Origin: a virus
Virus record (IMG/VR): IMGVR_UViG_3300009151_000033
Span: 62,001-126,000 of that record
DNA: 64,000 nt
Strand: one strand, 5' to 3'
The position numbers were made by a program, and so were the translations under genes. The notes under the pieces are model-generated. The model worked only from the letters and a program-made list of their open reading frames with translations. It was not told the DNA's origin and ran no database searches. Position 1 is the first letter of the stretch; every line of letters begins with the position of its first letter. Below, in pieces: positions 32,924 to 40,211 of this stretch.

Positions 32924-33496
32924 ATGTATAAATGTATATATTGCAATAAGGAATGTAATACTACAAATTCGATAAAAAATCATGAAAGACTTTGCAAGTT
33001 AAATCCAAATAGACAATCAAGTGGATTTGATTTTATCAATAATACAAAGTTTTTTTGTGAGTTTTGTGGTTCTGGATTTACAAAAGGAAATTTTAAAAAA
33101 CATATTAATTCGTGTAATTTAAATCCTTCCTTTCTAGATGCAAATAGAAAAGAATGTGTTGTTTGTGCAACCGTGTATTATAAAAATACAGAAACTTGTT
33201 CACATGCATGTTCCAATAAACTATTCAGATCGGGTGCAAAAAATGGCAACTGGAATGGAAATAACTACCAATCTATATGTTTTTCGGAACATGGTAAAAA
33301 ATGTTTAGTCTGTGATGAAACAAAAATTGTTGCGGCCCATCATGTAAACGAAGATCATACTGATAATAGACCAGAAAATATAGTGCCTTTATGTCCAACA
33401 CACCATCAATACGTACATAGTAGATATAAAAACGAAATTCAGCCTATTATAGATAATTACCTATATACTAAATATAATTCATCTCTGGCGAAGTAG
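32924..33496 (+). CDS. HNH homing endonuclease with zinc-finger N-terminus
   Basis: 190 residues. Two Cys/His fingers (CIYCNKEC...H and CEFCGSGF...H), then a C-x-VC...TCSHAC ribbon, then HNH: CLVCDETK, AAHHVNEDH, N in RPENIVPLCPTHHQYVH. A selfish DNA endonuclease of the T4 MobE/SegHNH sort by architecture. Very AT-rich, unlike its neighbours, and inserted between two blocks of tRNA-like RNA, consistent with recent transfer. Ends with TAG. Confidence 0.88.
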   Translation: MYKCIYCNKECNTTNSIKNHERLCKLNPNRQSSGFDFINNTKFFCEFCGSGFTKGNFKKHINSCNLNPSFLDANRKECVVCATVYYKNTETCSHACSNKLFRSGAKNGNWNGNNYQSICFSEHGKKCLVCDETKIVAAHHVNEDHTDNRPENIVPLCPTHHQYVHSRYKNEIQPIIDNYLYTKYNSSLAK

Positions 33497-33718
33497 GGCA
33501 AGATTACTACGGCCCTTGGAAGGCCGTGAACCTGGGGCAGCGCCAGGGCTGGAGACCAAATATCTCCCGCAGGGCGATGACCCCGTAAGTCTGGAGCGTA
33601 ATAAGATCGGCTGTGGCCCCGCGGCCGTCGACCAATCTGGGGTGAAAATCCCAAGCGGGGTCCAAGTTTAGGTAGAAATACCAAAGTTATTGGTGTGAAT
33701 CCCGAGTTGGATAAGAAA
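33497..33718 (+). ncRNA. Hairpin-rich, tRNA-like non-coding region
   Basis: No gene. GC-rich compared with the HNH gene. Hairpins: ACGGCC...GGCCGT (33509-33527), CCTGG...CCAGG (33531-33546), GGAGA...TCTCC (33551-33567). T-arm-like pieces follow (TGGGG-TGAAAAT-CCCAA; GGTAGAAATACC; TTGGTGTGAATCC) and a closing TCCAA...TTGGA pair. No anticodon arm can be placed. Confidence 0.4.
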
Positions 33719-33719
33719 A

Positions 33720-33727
33720 TATAAATA
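33720..33727 (+). promoter_or_regulatory. Late promoter TATAAATA
   Basis: Exact T4 late consensus 21 bases before the HAD-family gene. Confidence 0.7.
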
Positions 33728-33747
33728 AACTTAAAAAGGTTTAATTG

Positions 33748-34380
33748 ATGTTTTCTTATTCAATATTTCTATCCGAAGAAGAAAAAAAACACAAAACTCT
33801 CCATGCTTTTGATATGGATGAAACACTGTTTGCACATGATCCTAAAAAATTAAAGATACATGTAAAAGACGAAACTGGTAAAAAAGTACAATCGCTCACT
33901 AATCAAGAATTCAATACACATACATTAGAACCCGGTCATTCTTATGACTTCTCTGATTTTAAATCCGCCGAAAAATTACATAAGACTGCTCGTCCTATTC
34001 GCAAAATGTTAGCGAAAATGAAGGCGATACATAGAAATGGCGGAAAGACTGAAATATTGACTGCTAGATCAGACTTTGATTCGAAAGAAAAGTTTGGTCA
34101 TTTTATGAAAAGTTATGGTATAGACATTAATAAAATCCACGTCCGGAGGGCCGGTAATAATCCAGGCCGGCCCTCCGATACTAAGAAAAAAATTGTATCA
34201 GATTTAGTTAAGAAACACGGATATAAGGAAGTCCATCTATATGATGACTCCCACGAAAATCTTCAAAAGTTTTTGTCATTAAAAGATGAACATCCACATG
34301 TAAATTTTGTGGCTCATCATGTGGATCACAACCACGATACTGGGGAAACTCATATCAGAACAGTTCAAAGGCAAAAATAA
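33748..34380 (+). CDS. HAD-like phosphatase with capsid-targeting-like N-terminus
   Basis: 210 residues from ATG 33748 (TTG three bases earlier in frame). HAD motif I FDMDETLF (Asp22, Asp24), motif II LTARSDF, later YDDSHENLQKF. The extreme N-terminus MFSYSIFLSEEEKKH looks like the capsid-targeting peptides of T4 internal head proteins, with a possible gp21 cleavage site LSE. Late promoter upstream. It may be packaged in the head and injected (inference). Confidence 0.7.
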   Translation: MFSYSIFLSEEEKKHKTLHAFDMDETLFAHDPKKLKIHVKDETGKKVQSLTNQEFNTHTLEPGHSYDFSDFKSAEKLHKTARPIRKMLAKMKAIHRNGGKTEILTARSDFDSKEKFGHFMKSYGIDINKIHVRRAGNNPGRPSDTKKKIVSDLVKKHGYKEVHLYDDSHENLQKFLSLKDEHPHVNFVAHHVDHNHDTGETHIRTVQRQK

Positions 34381-34760
34381 TGAAATCTTATCTTTCTTAT
34401 CTCAATGAAGAAAAAGTAAAAGAGCAAATCGATTTATTCGCAAAATTTGCGGCAAAAGAACTTGGTTTGGAATCAGTACCTAAAATCATAATTAAAACAG
34501 ATTCGCATTTACCTGGACGGATTCCAACATTCGGTCAATATTCTCCTATGGATGAAACCATTACTATTTCGACCAAAGGCCGGCATATTATGGATACATT
34601 CAGGACTTTGGCCCACGAATTCGTTCACCATCGCCAAAATCTTAACAATGAATTGCACTCGGAATCTGGCGTCACCGGTTCTGACCATGAAAACGAAGCC
34701 AATGCGCTCGCCGGCATAATTATGAGAAAATTCGCCACCGGGCAAGGATTTTTGGAATAA
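34380..34760 (+). CDS. HExxH metallopeptidase-like protein with capsid-targeting-like N-terminus
   Basis: 126 residues. LAHEFVHHRQ (His79, Glu80, His83) plus a downstream Glu in HENEANALAG (residues 103-112) form a gluzincin-type zinc site. N-terminus MKSYLSYLNEEK resembles a T4 capsid-targeting peptide with LNE as possible cleavage site. Overlaps the HAD gene stop (TAATG). A small zinc protease carried in the virion is the favoured reading; substrate unknown. Confidence 0.7.
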   Translation: MKSYLSYLNEEKVKEQIDLFAKFAAKELGLESVPKIIIKTDSHLPGRIPTFGQYSPMDETITISTKGRHIMDTFRTLAHEFVHHRQNLNNELHSESGVTGSDHENEANALAGIIMRKFATGQGFLE

Positions 34761-34764
34761 GTGG

Positions 34765-34792
34765 TTGCCTTTTAGGCCAGATGGTCTAATAT
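34765..34792 (+). promoter_or_regulatory. Early-type promoter before tRNA-Arg
   Basis: TTGCCT, 16 bp, TAATAT. Lies 50 bases before tRNA-Arg. Confidence 0.6.
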
Positions 34793-34842
34793 GAATTATA
34801 AGATGAATTTGTGAGAGAGAGAGACACCGGAAAAATTGTAAA

Positions 34843-34919
34843 GACCACATAGCTCAATTGGATAGAGCAACAGCCTTCTAAGCTGTAGGTTGGGGGTTCA
34901 AGTCCCTCTGTGGTCGCCA
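34843..34919 (+). tRNA. tRNA-Arg (UCU)
   Basis: Acceptor GACCACA with TGTGGTC, anticodon stem ACAGC/GCTGT, loop CTTCTAA (UCU), T-arm TTCAAGT, GCCA end. Confidence 0.95.
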
Positions 34920-34945
34920 TAAATATATACTCCAAAAACGGAGTA
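34918..34945 (+). promoter_or_regulatory. Late promoter overlapping an RBS-sequestering hairpin
   Basis: CATAAATA (34918-34925) is followed by ATATACTCC-AAAAAC-GGAGTATAT (34925-34948), whose right arm holds the GGAG ribosome site of the 34950 gene. A late start 6-7 bases after the box would remove most of the left arm; read-through from the tRNA promoter would keep the full hairpin. Confidence 0.55.
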
Positions 34946-34949
34946 TATT

Positions 34950-35123
34950 ATGTCAAAAATCACCAAGAATACTGTTCGTACCGGCGGAAAAGCCACAACT
35001 ATTACTGAGCGGGCTAGATCAGGCGGCACAACTACTACAGTTACCCGTAATACAAAGACCGGCAAGACCCGGACTACAGTGAGAACAACTACTGGCGCCG
35101 GCACAACTTCAAAGAAATGGTAA
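34950..35123 (+). CDS. Basic Thr/Gly-rich micro-protein
   Basis: 57 residues, very basic and low-complexity (MSKITKNTVRTGGKATTITE; GTTTTVTRNTKTGKTRTTVR). Looks like a DNA- or RNA-coating peptide. No family. Late-expressed by promoter position. Confidence 0.6.
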   Translation: MSKITKNTVRTGGKATTITERARSGGTTTTVTRNTKTGKTRTTVRTTTGAGTTSKKW

Positions 35124-35672
35124 ATGAGTACCTTTTATTTCGACGAAAACAATAGGATGTTGTCATTCGAACAATGGTGTTTGTCGGAATCAATTGTCGA
35201 TACCCCGACTGAATTCGGTACCAATAAAGAAAAAAATAACGGCGAAATCAAATCTGAATTCGGCAACCATTATACTTTCTTTACCCATAAAGGCAACCAC
35301 CATGCAGTGATAATCCAGACACCGGATGCTAATGGTGAGCATGAAGTCGGTATGGGTACTTCAAAAGATCATTCATTACATATCATGCATTACAGTGATG
35401 TTCGCCAGCCCCATGGAAGTCCCATTGGTGCATTTGGTAAAACTATGCATATCATACATCATATCGCAGATAAGCATAATATTAAAAAGCTTAAATTTCA
35501 TGGCGCCGATCCTAGACTTGGTTCCATGTACGAACGTCTTATGACCAATAAACATTTTATTAAATCAATGGCCGATAAAGGCTGGAGACACAAGGTCACT
35601 GCTGTTTCCAAAAAGAGGAACCATTCGGATATCGTGGATCATTCGAAGGTATTTCATTTCGAACGGGACTAA
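35124..35672 (+). CDS. Late protein with capsid-targeting-like N-terminus, possible acyltransferase fold
   Basis: 182 residues; an internal ATG gives MLSFEQWCLSESIVDTP, like a capsid-targeting peptide with LSE cleavage site. The body has His-rich strands and KLKFHGADPRLGSMYERLM near residue 130, vaguely like a GNAT acetyl-CoA loop. Uncertain. TAAATG overlap with the previous gene. Confidence 0.55.
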   Translation: MSTFYFDENNRMLSFEQWCLSESIVDTPTEFGTNKEKNNGEIKSEFGNHYTFFTHKGNHHAVIIQTPDANGEHEVGMGTSKDHSLHIMHYSDVRQPHGSPIGAFGKTMHIIHHIADKHNIKKLKFHGADPRLGSMYERLMTNKHFIKSMADKGWRHKVTAVSKKRNHSDIVDHSKVFHFERD

Positions 35673-35681
35673 TTTTTATGG

Positions 35682-35709
35682 TTGCCTTCTCCATCGCCTC
35701 CTTTAGATT
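35682..35709 (+). promoter_or_regulatory. Early promoter, TAGATT subtype
   Basis: TTGCCT, 16 bp, TAGATT, GGTAAATGTAGAGAACAACGAGG. Confidence 0.88.
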
Positions 35710-35737
35710 GGTAAATGTAGAGAACAACGAGGAATTC

Positions 35738-35992
35738 ATGGAAACCTATCAAGAAAGAGTCGGCCGCTATCGTATCCTCCGTCATGAGGACCTTCCGCCT
35801 GAACACAAGGCCCAGTATCGCCTTCGCGGTATTGATCCGGATGACCTTTGGTCCCTGATCTGGTCTTTCGATGATCTTGAGTCCGCGGAGCAGGAACTTG
35901 AACGGTCTAATGCCCGCAAGCCGGACTTCTATACCTATCGGTTGGTTGACGCAGGTGCACCCGAGTATATTGAACGTAGTGCATGGTTTTAA
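35738..35992 (+). CDS. Hypothetical early protein
   Basis: 84 residues from ATG 35738 (ACGAGGAATTC). Charged (RYRILRHEDLPPEHKAQY). Unknown. Confidence 0.6.
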   Translation: METYQERVGRYRILRHEDLPPEHKAQYRLRGIDPDDLWSLIWSFDDLESAEQELERSNARKPDFYTYRLVDAGAPEYIERSAWF

Positions 35993-36028
35993 CAGACTAT
36001 ATAATGCACCACTTTATGGAGACATTAT

Positions 36029-36685
36029 ATGACTGAAATTATTACAGGGAATGATGATTTAAAAACATTATTTTATTTTCCCTCTGCTGTATATCAAAGC
36101 ATGAAACCGGAATTTATTCCCGTTGTCTCAGAATTGTGCGAAGAATATTTAAAGAAACTAAATCGACCAAGTAATTGTACCGCATTATACCCAGTTGATA
36201 TGTCTTTGGGTTTCCAAGATGATCCTCGGGCAAAAGAATTTGCTGATTATATTAAAAAGACTTCTTACGGAATCTTGGCATCTCAAGGATTTAATATGTC
36301 TCATTTTAATATGAGGCTACATGAACTTTGGTGTCAAGAACATTATAAGTCTTCCGGGCAAGAAGAACATATTCATGGATTCGGAAATCAAATTTCTGGA
36401 TTTTATTTTCTTGATTGCCCAGAAAATTGTTCTCGGGCAATGATACATGATCCAAGGCCAGCTAAGAAATTCGCGAATCTTCCAGAAAAAAATATGAGTC
36501 AGGCAACATATGCGAGTCATACTATTGGATTCGTACCGCAACCTGGATTGTTTATTTTCACAAATTCTTGGTTGCCACATTCATTTTCTAGAAATGGATC
36601 AGATGACCCGTTTCGATTCGTTCATTTTAACTTGAGTCTTATGCCGGCACAACAAATGAATGAACCTGCCGCGGAAATCATTTAA
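36029..36685 (+). CDS. 2-oxoglutarate/Fe(II) oxygenase-like protein
   Basis: 218 residues. Double-stranded beta-helix oxygenase of the 2OG-FeII_Oxy_5 type common in T4-like phages: QEEHIHGFGNQISGFYFL (first iron His), FIFTNSWLPHSF (distal His) and FRFVHFNLSLMP (2OG-binding Arg). Substrate unknown; in phages it may modify virion or host proteins. GGAG before ATG. Confidence 0.82.
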   Translation: MTEIITGNDDLKTLFYFPSAVYQSMKPEFIPVVSELCEEYLKKLNRPSNCTALYPVDMSLGFQDDPRAKEFADYIKKTSYGILASQGFNMSHFNMRLHELWCQEHYKSSGQEEHIHGFGNQISGFYFLDCPENCSRAMIHDPRPAKKFANLPEKNMSQATYASHTIGFVPQPGLFIFTNSWLPHSFSRNGSDDPFRFVHFNLSLMPAQQMNEPAAEII

Positions 36686-36930
36686 TGGTACACAAATATC
36701 TTATTAGATTTAATAAAACTCGCGGCCTTCCTGGTAGAGGAACTATGGATCACGTTTGGCGGGTATTCGAAGATGACAAAGAATATTTGTTAAAAAACGT
36801 CCAAATTCTAGTTCCTAGTTGGACAGAAGTGTCTACTTTGCCTAATGGACATGATGATTGGAATATTGCTTGTTATGGTACCATGACAATTGACCGAGAA
36901 AAGTCAATAGCGACAATTACGAGCCAATAA
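36685..36930 (+). CDS. Hypothetical protein
   Basis: 81 residues (MVHKYLIRFNKTRGLPGRGT start). Coupled to the oxygenase (TAATGG). Its 3' end overlaps the converging PAAR gene by 14 bases. Unknown. Confidence 0.55.
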   Translation: MVHKYLIRFNKTRGLPGRGTMDHVWRVFEDDKEYLLKNVQILVPSWTEVSTLPNGHDDWNIACYGTMTIDREKSIATITSQ

Positions 36931-37192
36931 AAAAACTACTACTTCCAACCGAAATTGTGTCAGAACAAGATGCTCGGTCGCCAATACGACAGACTTTATT
37001 CCCAGATACTGAGAATGTAGAAGATCCTGTTACCATTGTTATTGTGCCTGTATGACTTCCATGTGGAGTCACATTTGATCCTATATGGGCAATACTTTTA
37101 CCCTCAATAAAAAATGTTGGAGCGCCGGTAACTTGAATGATACCGGCGCTTCCGTTTACGTAATCGATACTTTCTCGGGCTACTCCGGGCAT
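36917..37192 (-). CDS. PAAR-repeat tail-tip protein (gp5.4-like)
   Basis: 91 residues. The PAAR pattern is visible: MPGVARESIDYVNGSAGIIQ, FFIEGKSIAHIGSNVTPHG, then SVSGNKVCRIGDRASC. These proteins cap the central spike with a metal-held cone and sharpen it for membrane piercing. Immediately after the gp5 C-terminal gene, as expected. Confidence 0.88.
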   Translation of the reverse strand: MPGVARESIDYVNGSAGIIQVTGAPTFFIEGKSIAHIGSNVTPHGSHTGTITMVTGSSTFSVSGNKVCRIGDRASCSDTISVGSSSFFIGS

Positions 37193-39171
37193 TATGATTT
37201 AATAAACTGGAGACCTTGAGCAAAGGTCCTATTATTGAAAAGAGTCAATACTTGGCGACGTGGATTGTTTACATTAAATGATAAATGTAGCCAATAAGGT
37301 TTATTACCGAAACTATTATGTTCGAGTAATAATTGGTCAAAATTAGGAACATTATCTCTGATCCATTGGGCGTATGTCAAATATAACTCTGGATTTTGTT
37401 GGGCAGAAGCAAATTGAATGTCGGCCGCTTGGCCTTTACAATGTTGAGATAGATTAGAACCTGTTGTGTTATCGGATCTAAATGCACTTGTTACACTCAT
37501 ATCTGGATATTTTGTATAAATTTTTTCTAAAATATTTAAAGATAATAATTGAAGATTGCCTGCTATTTGGGCTTCTGTTAATCCATATTGAGCTTTCAAT
37601 GGATGGGCGCCAGCCGGCGTGCCGATGGTCAATCGACCTAACGTGAAATGTGGAGACAATTGGAGATTCACAGGGAATGAATCCAGGCTGGATACCGGGG
37701 CTATCTTGTATTGGATACCAGAATTCGACGGAGCTAATGTGGTGTCTGCGGTGCCAGTTCCGGTAGGTGTGGCATTTAAATCGGCTTGTGTGATAAGTCC
37801 TGCCTTGATCGCCGCCTGAGCCGCTTGAGCAAAATGTTGTGGATCGTCGTCGGATTCCAGGAACATATGTTCCACGATAGTCGAATAGGTTAGTCCCGTA
37901 CCATAACTCACATTAGCTATAGGAACCGATCCAGGAACGGTTGGGGCGACTGTTGCGCCTTCTTGGAAGTGAACCGTAGCTCCGTCTCCATTAAACTGTC
38001 CGGCCGCTGCCAGGTTCATTGTCCCGCCGGCACCGACCTTGAAATCAGTGGCAGCCTTCAAATTAATATCGACGGCAGATTGCAATGAGGTCGCAGATTG
38101 CGATATCATATCCAAATGAGATCCTACTGATATTGAAGTGTTCGCAGAAGAAGTCAGAAGATTATTTTTGGACGACACATGTGTATTATTGCCGGCGGTA
38201 GCTTTGATATCGACATTAGCTAATAATTCTACATTCCCTTTGGTGGCTTCCATTACTATATTATTGGCTTTCATTCGAATATCGCCGGCGGAAATAAAAC
38301 TCATTCCTTTTTCGGCTTGGATGACAACCGAGCCTCCAACTCTTAATGTAACGTTGCCTTTTACACTAACTGTTGCTGTGCCTTCAACGTAAACATTTTC
38401 ATCATGCAAAGTAATATGATGGTTCCGACCTACAATTTTCATCACTCGGTCACCGGTATTATGAATTTCTTCATACGTACCTGATTTATGCTGTTGTAAT
38501 AGTCTTTCGTGACCTGGAGTGTCATCGATTTCTATTATATGTCCGGACTCTGTTCTATTTGTTTTTACGTATGGATATTGACCTTTGAATGGAAAATTAG
38601 GTTCGATTGCATGTTGTTGGATATATCGATCTGTTCCATACGTGAATGTTTTGGCAAAATTATTGGCAGGATTCGTAATAGATGCGACAACATCTTTATA
38701 AACAATACTTACTTCTCCACCAGAAGAAACAGTATTTGAAATATTGAATATTGAATCTATAGTAGGAAGAGTGAAATTGCTTGTATTGATGGATGAAATA
38801 TAATTCGTGAAATCAAAATTCGAAGGTGTTCCGCCGGGGAATAAACTAATAAAATCGAATGGATTACTTGAGCCAATTCCTACCGCGGCGGCCGTTGCTC
38901 CTGATGTACCAACAATTACCGACGGAACAGCAATGGTACCAAATTGCATTTGTATTGTTACAATATTGTTATTGTAATCAACAGAAATAACTTGGCCAAT
39001 TGCTGTGCCCGAAGTAACTTCTTCTCCTACCGTAAATTTACCGGTCAACGGAGTCATAGTTATAACAAGAGTAGAAGTTGTGCCTAATACTGATTGTGTA
39101 ACGTCGGCTATAGTTCCAGCAATGGCACCAGTAATATTACCAATAAGATTGGTAGGATCAATTGTAGACAT
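37192..39171 (-). CDS. Spike beta-helix (gp5 C-part) fused to M15-type peptidase
   Basis: 659 residues. About 200-400 form a gp5-type triple beta-helix: SGHIIEIDDTPGHERLLQQH followed by repeats such as VSVKGNVTLRVGGSVVIQAE. The C-terminal 160 residues are an M15-like zinc peptidase: SQHCKGQAADIQF (His577, Asp584) and EHN...YWLHLSF (Glu617, His629), with a LSPHFTLGRLT domain start. It would cut peptide cross-links of peptidoglycan. T4 gp5 has lysozyme, not peptidase, and as one protein. Stop/start overlap with both neighbours. Confidence 0.85.
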   Translation of the reverse strand: MSTIDPTNLIGNITGAIAGTIADVTQSVLGTTSTLVITMTPLTGKFTVGEEVTSGTAIGQVISVDYNNNIVTIQMQFGTIAVPSVIVGTSGATAAAVGIGSSNPFDFISLFPGGTPSNFDFTNYISSINTSNFTLPTIDSIFNISNTVSSGGEVSIVYKDVVASITNPANNFAKTFTYGTDRYIQQHAIEPNFPFKGQYPYVKTNRTESGHIIEIDDTPGHERLLQQHKSGTYEEIHNTGDRVMKIVGRNHHITLHDENVYVEGTATVSVKGNVTLRVGGSVVIQAEKGMSFISAGDIRMKANNIVMEATKGNVELLANVDIKATAGNNTHVSSKNNLLTSSANTSISVGSHLDMISQSATSLQSAVDINLKAATDFKVGAGGTMNLAAAGQFNGDGATVHFQEGATVAPTVPGSVPIANVSYGTGLTYSTIVEHMFLESDDDPQHFAQAAQAAIKAGLITQADLNATPTGTGTADTTLAPSNSGIQYKIAPVSSLDSFPVNLQLSPHFTLGRLTIGTPAGAHPLKAQYGLTEAQIAGNLQLLSLNILEKIYTKYPDMSVTSAFRSDNTTGSNLSQHCKGQAADIQFASAQQNPELYLTYAQWIRDNVPNFDQLLLEHNSFGNKPYWLHLSFNVNNPRRQVLTLFNNRTFAQGLQFIKS

Positions 39172-40211
39172 TAATTACCTTTTACATTTCCCGAATCATT
39201 ATTTGTCGTAATTTGAGCATTTGGATCCGGAACTGATGCTCCTCTTTGTGGAACATTTACTTTATTCAATGCAGCCAATGTTTGTGCTGCATATTGGATT
39301 CTTTCGCCTACATGGTCTTTGCCTTTGGCAGGTCGCTCGAATTCGGCCATAACATATCGGGTGGCACCTTCTAGTGTAGAAGTATCATATGTGCCTGCCC
39401 ATACACCTTTACTAATTGTAACAGGTCCATTAGCTTTTAATCCTGGAATAAGGCGTTGTCCATAAACTCCATCAAGTTCTTGCATAAGATAACCAAGATT
39501 AGCTTCATCTGATTGTGGTGTTTTTCCTGTATTCTTACAGTAATCTAGAAAAAGATCAAGTCTATCGTTGGTCCATTGGGCCCAACCATAACCAACTCTC
39601 TTGGTTCCTCTTGGTGGCGGTTGATCTTGAGGAACTCCATGTAATGTACCATATTCACGAATAGCTTTGAACCCGTTGGATTCAAGCCACATGTTACCTA
39701 CGATAGCACATGCATGATAATCTTTCATACCATATCTGTCTTGGATGATTTTGGCGAATGTTGCGGCTCTATTTGGCAATGATTTACTTCCTTCTGGTAA
39801 ATTGATTGGAATTCCTAAAGGACCCAATGCTGATGCGACTATTTGTGAATCAATAAGTCCATTTTGTGGTACACCATAATTTAGTTGTCCTGTTCCACCT
39901 GCAATTGTTCCAATGATAAACGGGATTTGACAATCTCTTCCGTCAAGCCAGAAACCCATGACATGAGTTCCAGGCACAGGTCCGACTGGAGAGTGTCCAA
40001 TTCCAAAAGCGGCGGCTGAATAGATTGGTTGTAAACACATGGCCCACGGAAGGTCTTCTGTGGGAACAAGGGTTTTATCAGTTGGATGTGTTCCAAATAC
40101 TCTGACTTTGATCCGCCCAAGGCAAAGAGGATCGTCTCGGTCTTCAACGATCCCAAAGAACCAATAGAATCCATTTCTTCCCATAAAATGGTTGTCATTT
40201 GTATTTTCCAT
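39171..40211 (-). CDS. 5: Baseplate hub OB-fold plus tail lysozyme (gp5 N-part)
   Basis: 346 residues, nearly the length of mature T4 gp5 lysozyme (351). Residues 15-110 are the gp5 OB-fold (LGRIKVRVFG, PVPGTHVMGFWLDGRD, PFIIGTIAGG). Residues 150-310 are a phage tail-lysozyme domain: CAIVGNMWLESNG with catalytic Glu177, then GYGWAQW. It digests peptidoglycan when the tail penetrates. The beta-helix that follows in T4 gp5 is encoded by the next gene. Confidence 0.88.
   Translation of the reverse strand: MENTNDNHFMGRNGFYWFFGIVEDRDDPLCLGRIKVRVFGTHPTDKTLVPTEDLPWAMCLQPIYSAAAFGIGHSPVGPVPGTHVMGFWLDGRDCQIPFIIGTIAGGTGQLNYGVPQNGLIDSQIVASALGPLGIPINLPEGSKSLPNRAATFAKIIQDRYGMKDYHACAIVGNMWLESNGFKAIREYGTLHGVPQDQPPPRGTKRVGYGWAQWTNDRLDLFLDYCKNTGKTPQSDEANLGYLMQELDGVYGQRLIPGLKANGPVTISKGVWAGTYDTSTLEGATRYVMAEFERPAKGKDHVGERIQYAAQTLAALNKVNVPQRGASVPDPNAQITTNNDSGNVKGN

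Noticed and set aside
32572-33718. Group I intron carrying the HNH gene
   Set aside because: I looked for P/Q/R/S core elements and a split host gene and could not place them convincingly; kept as tRNA-like RNA plus homing gene.
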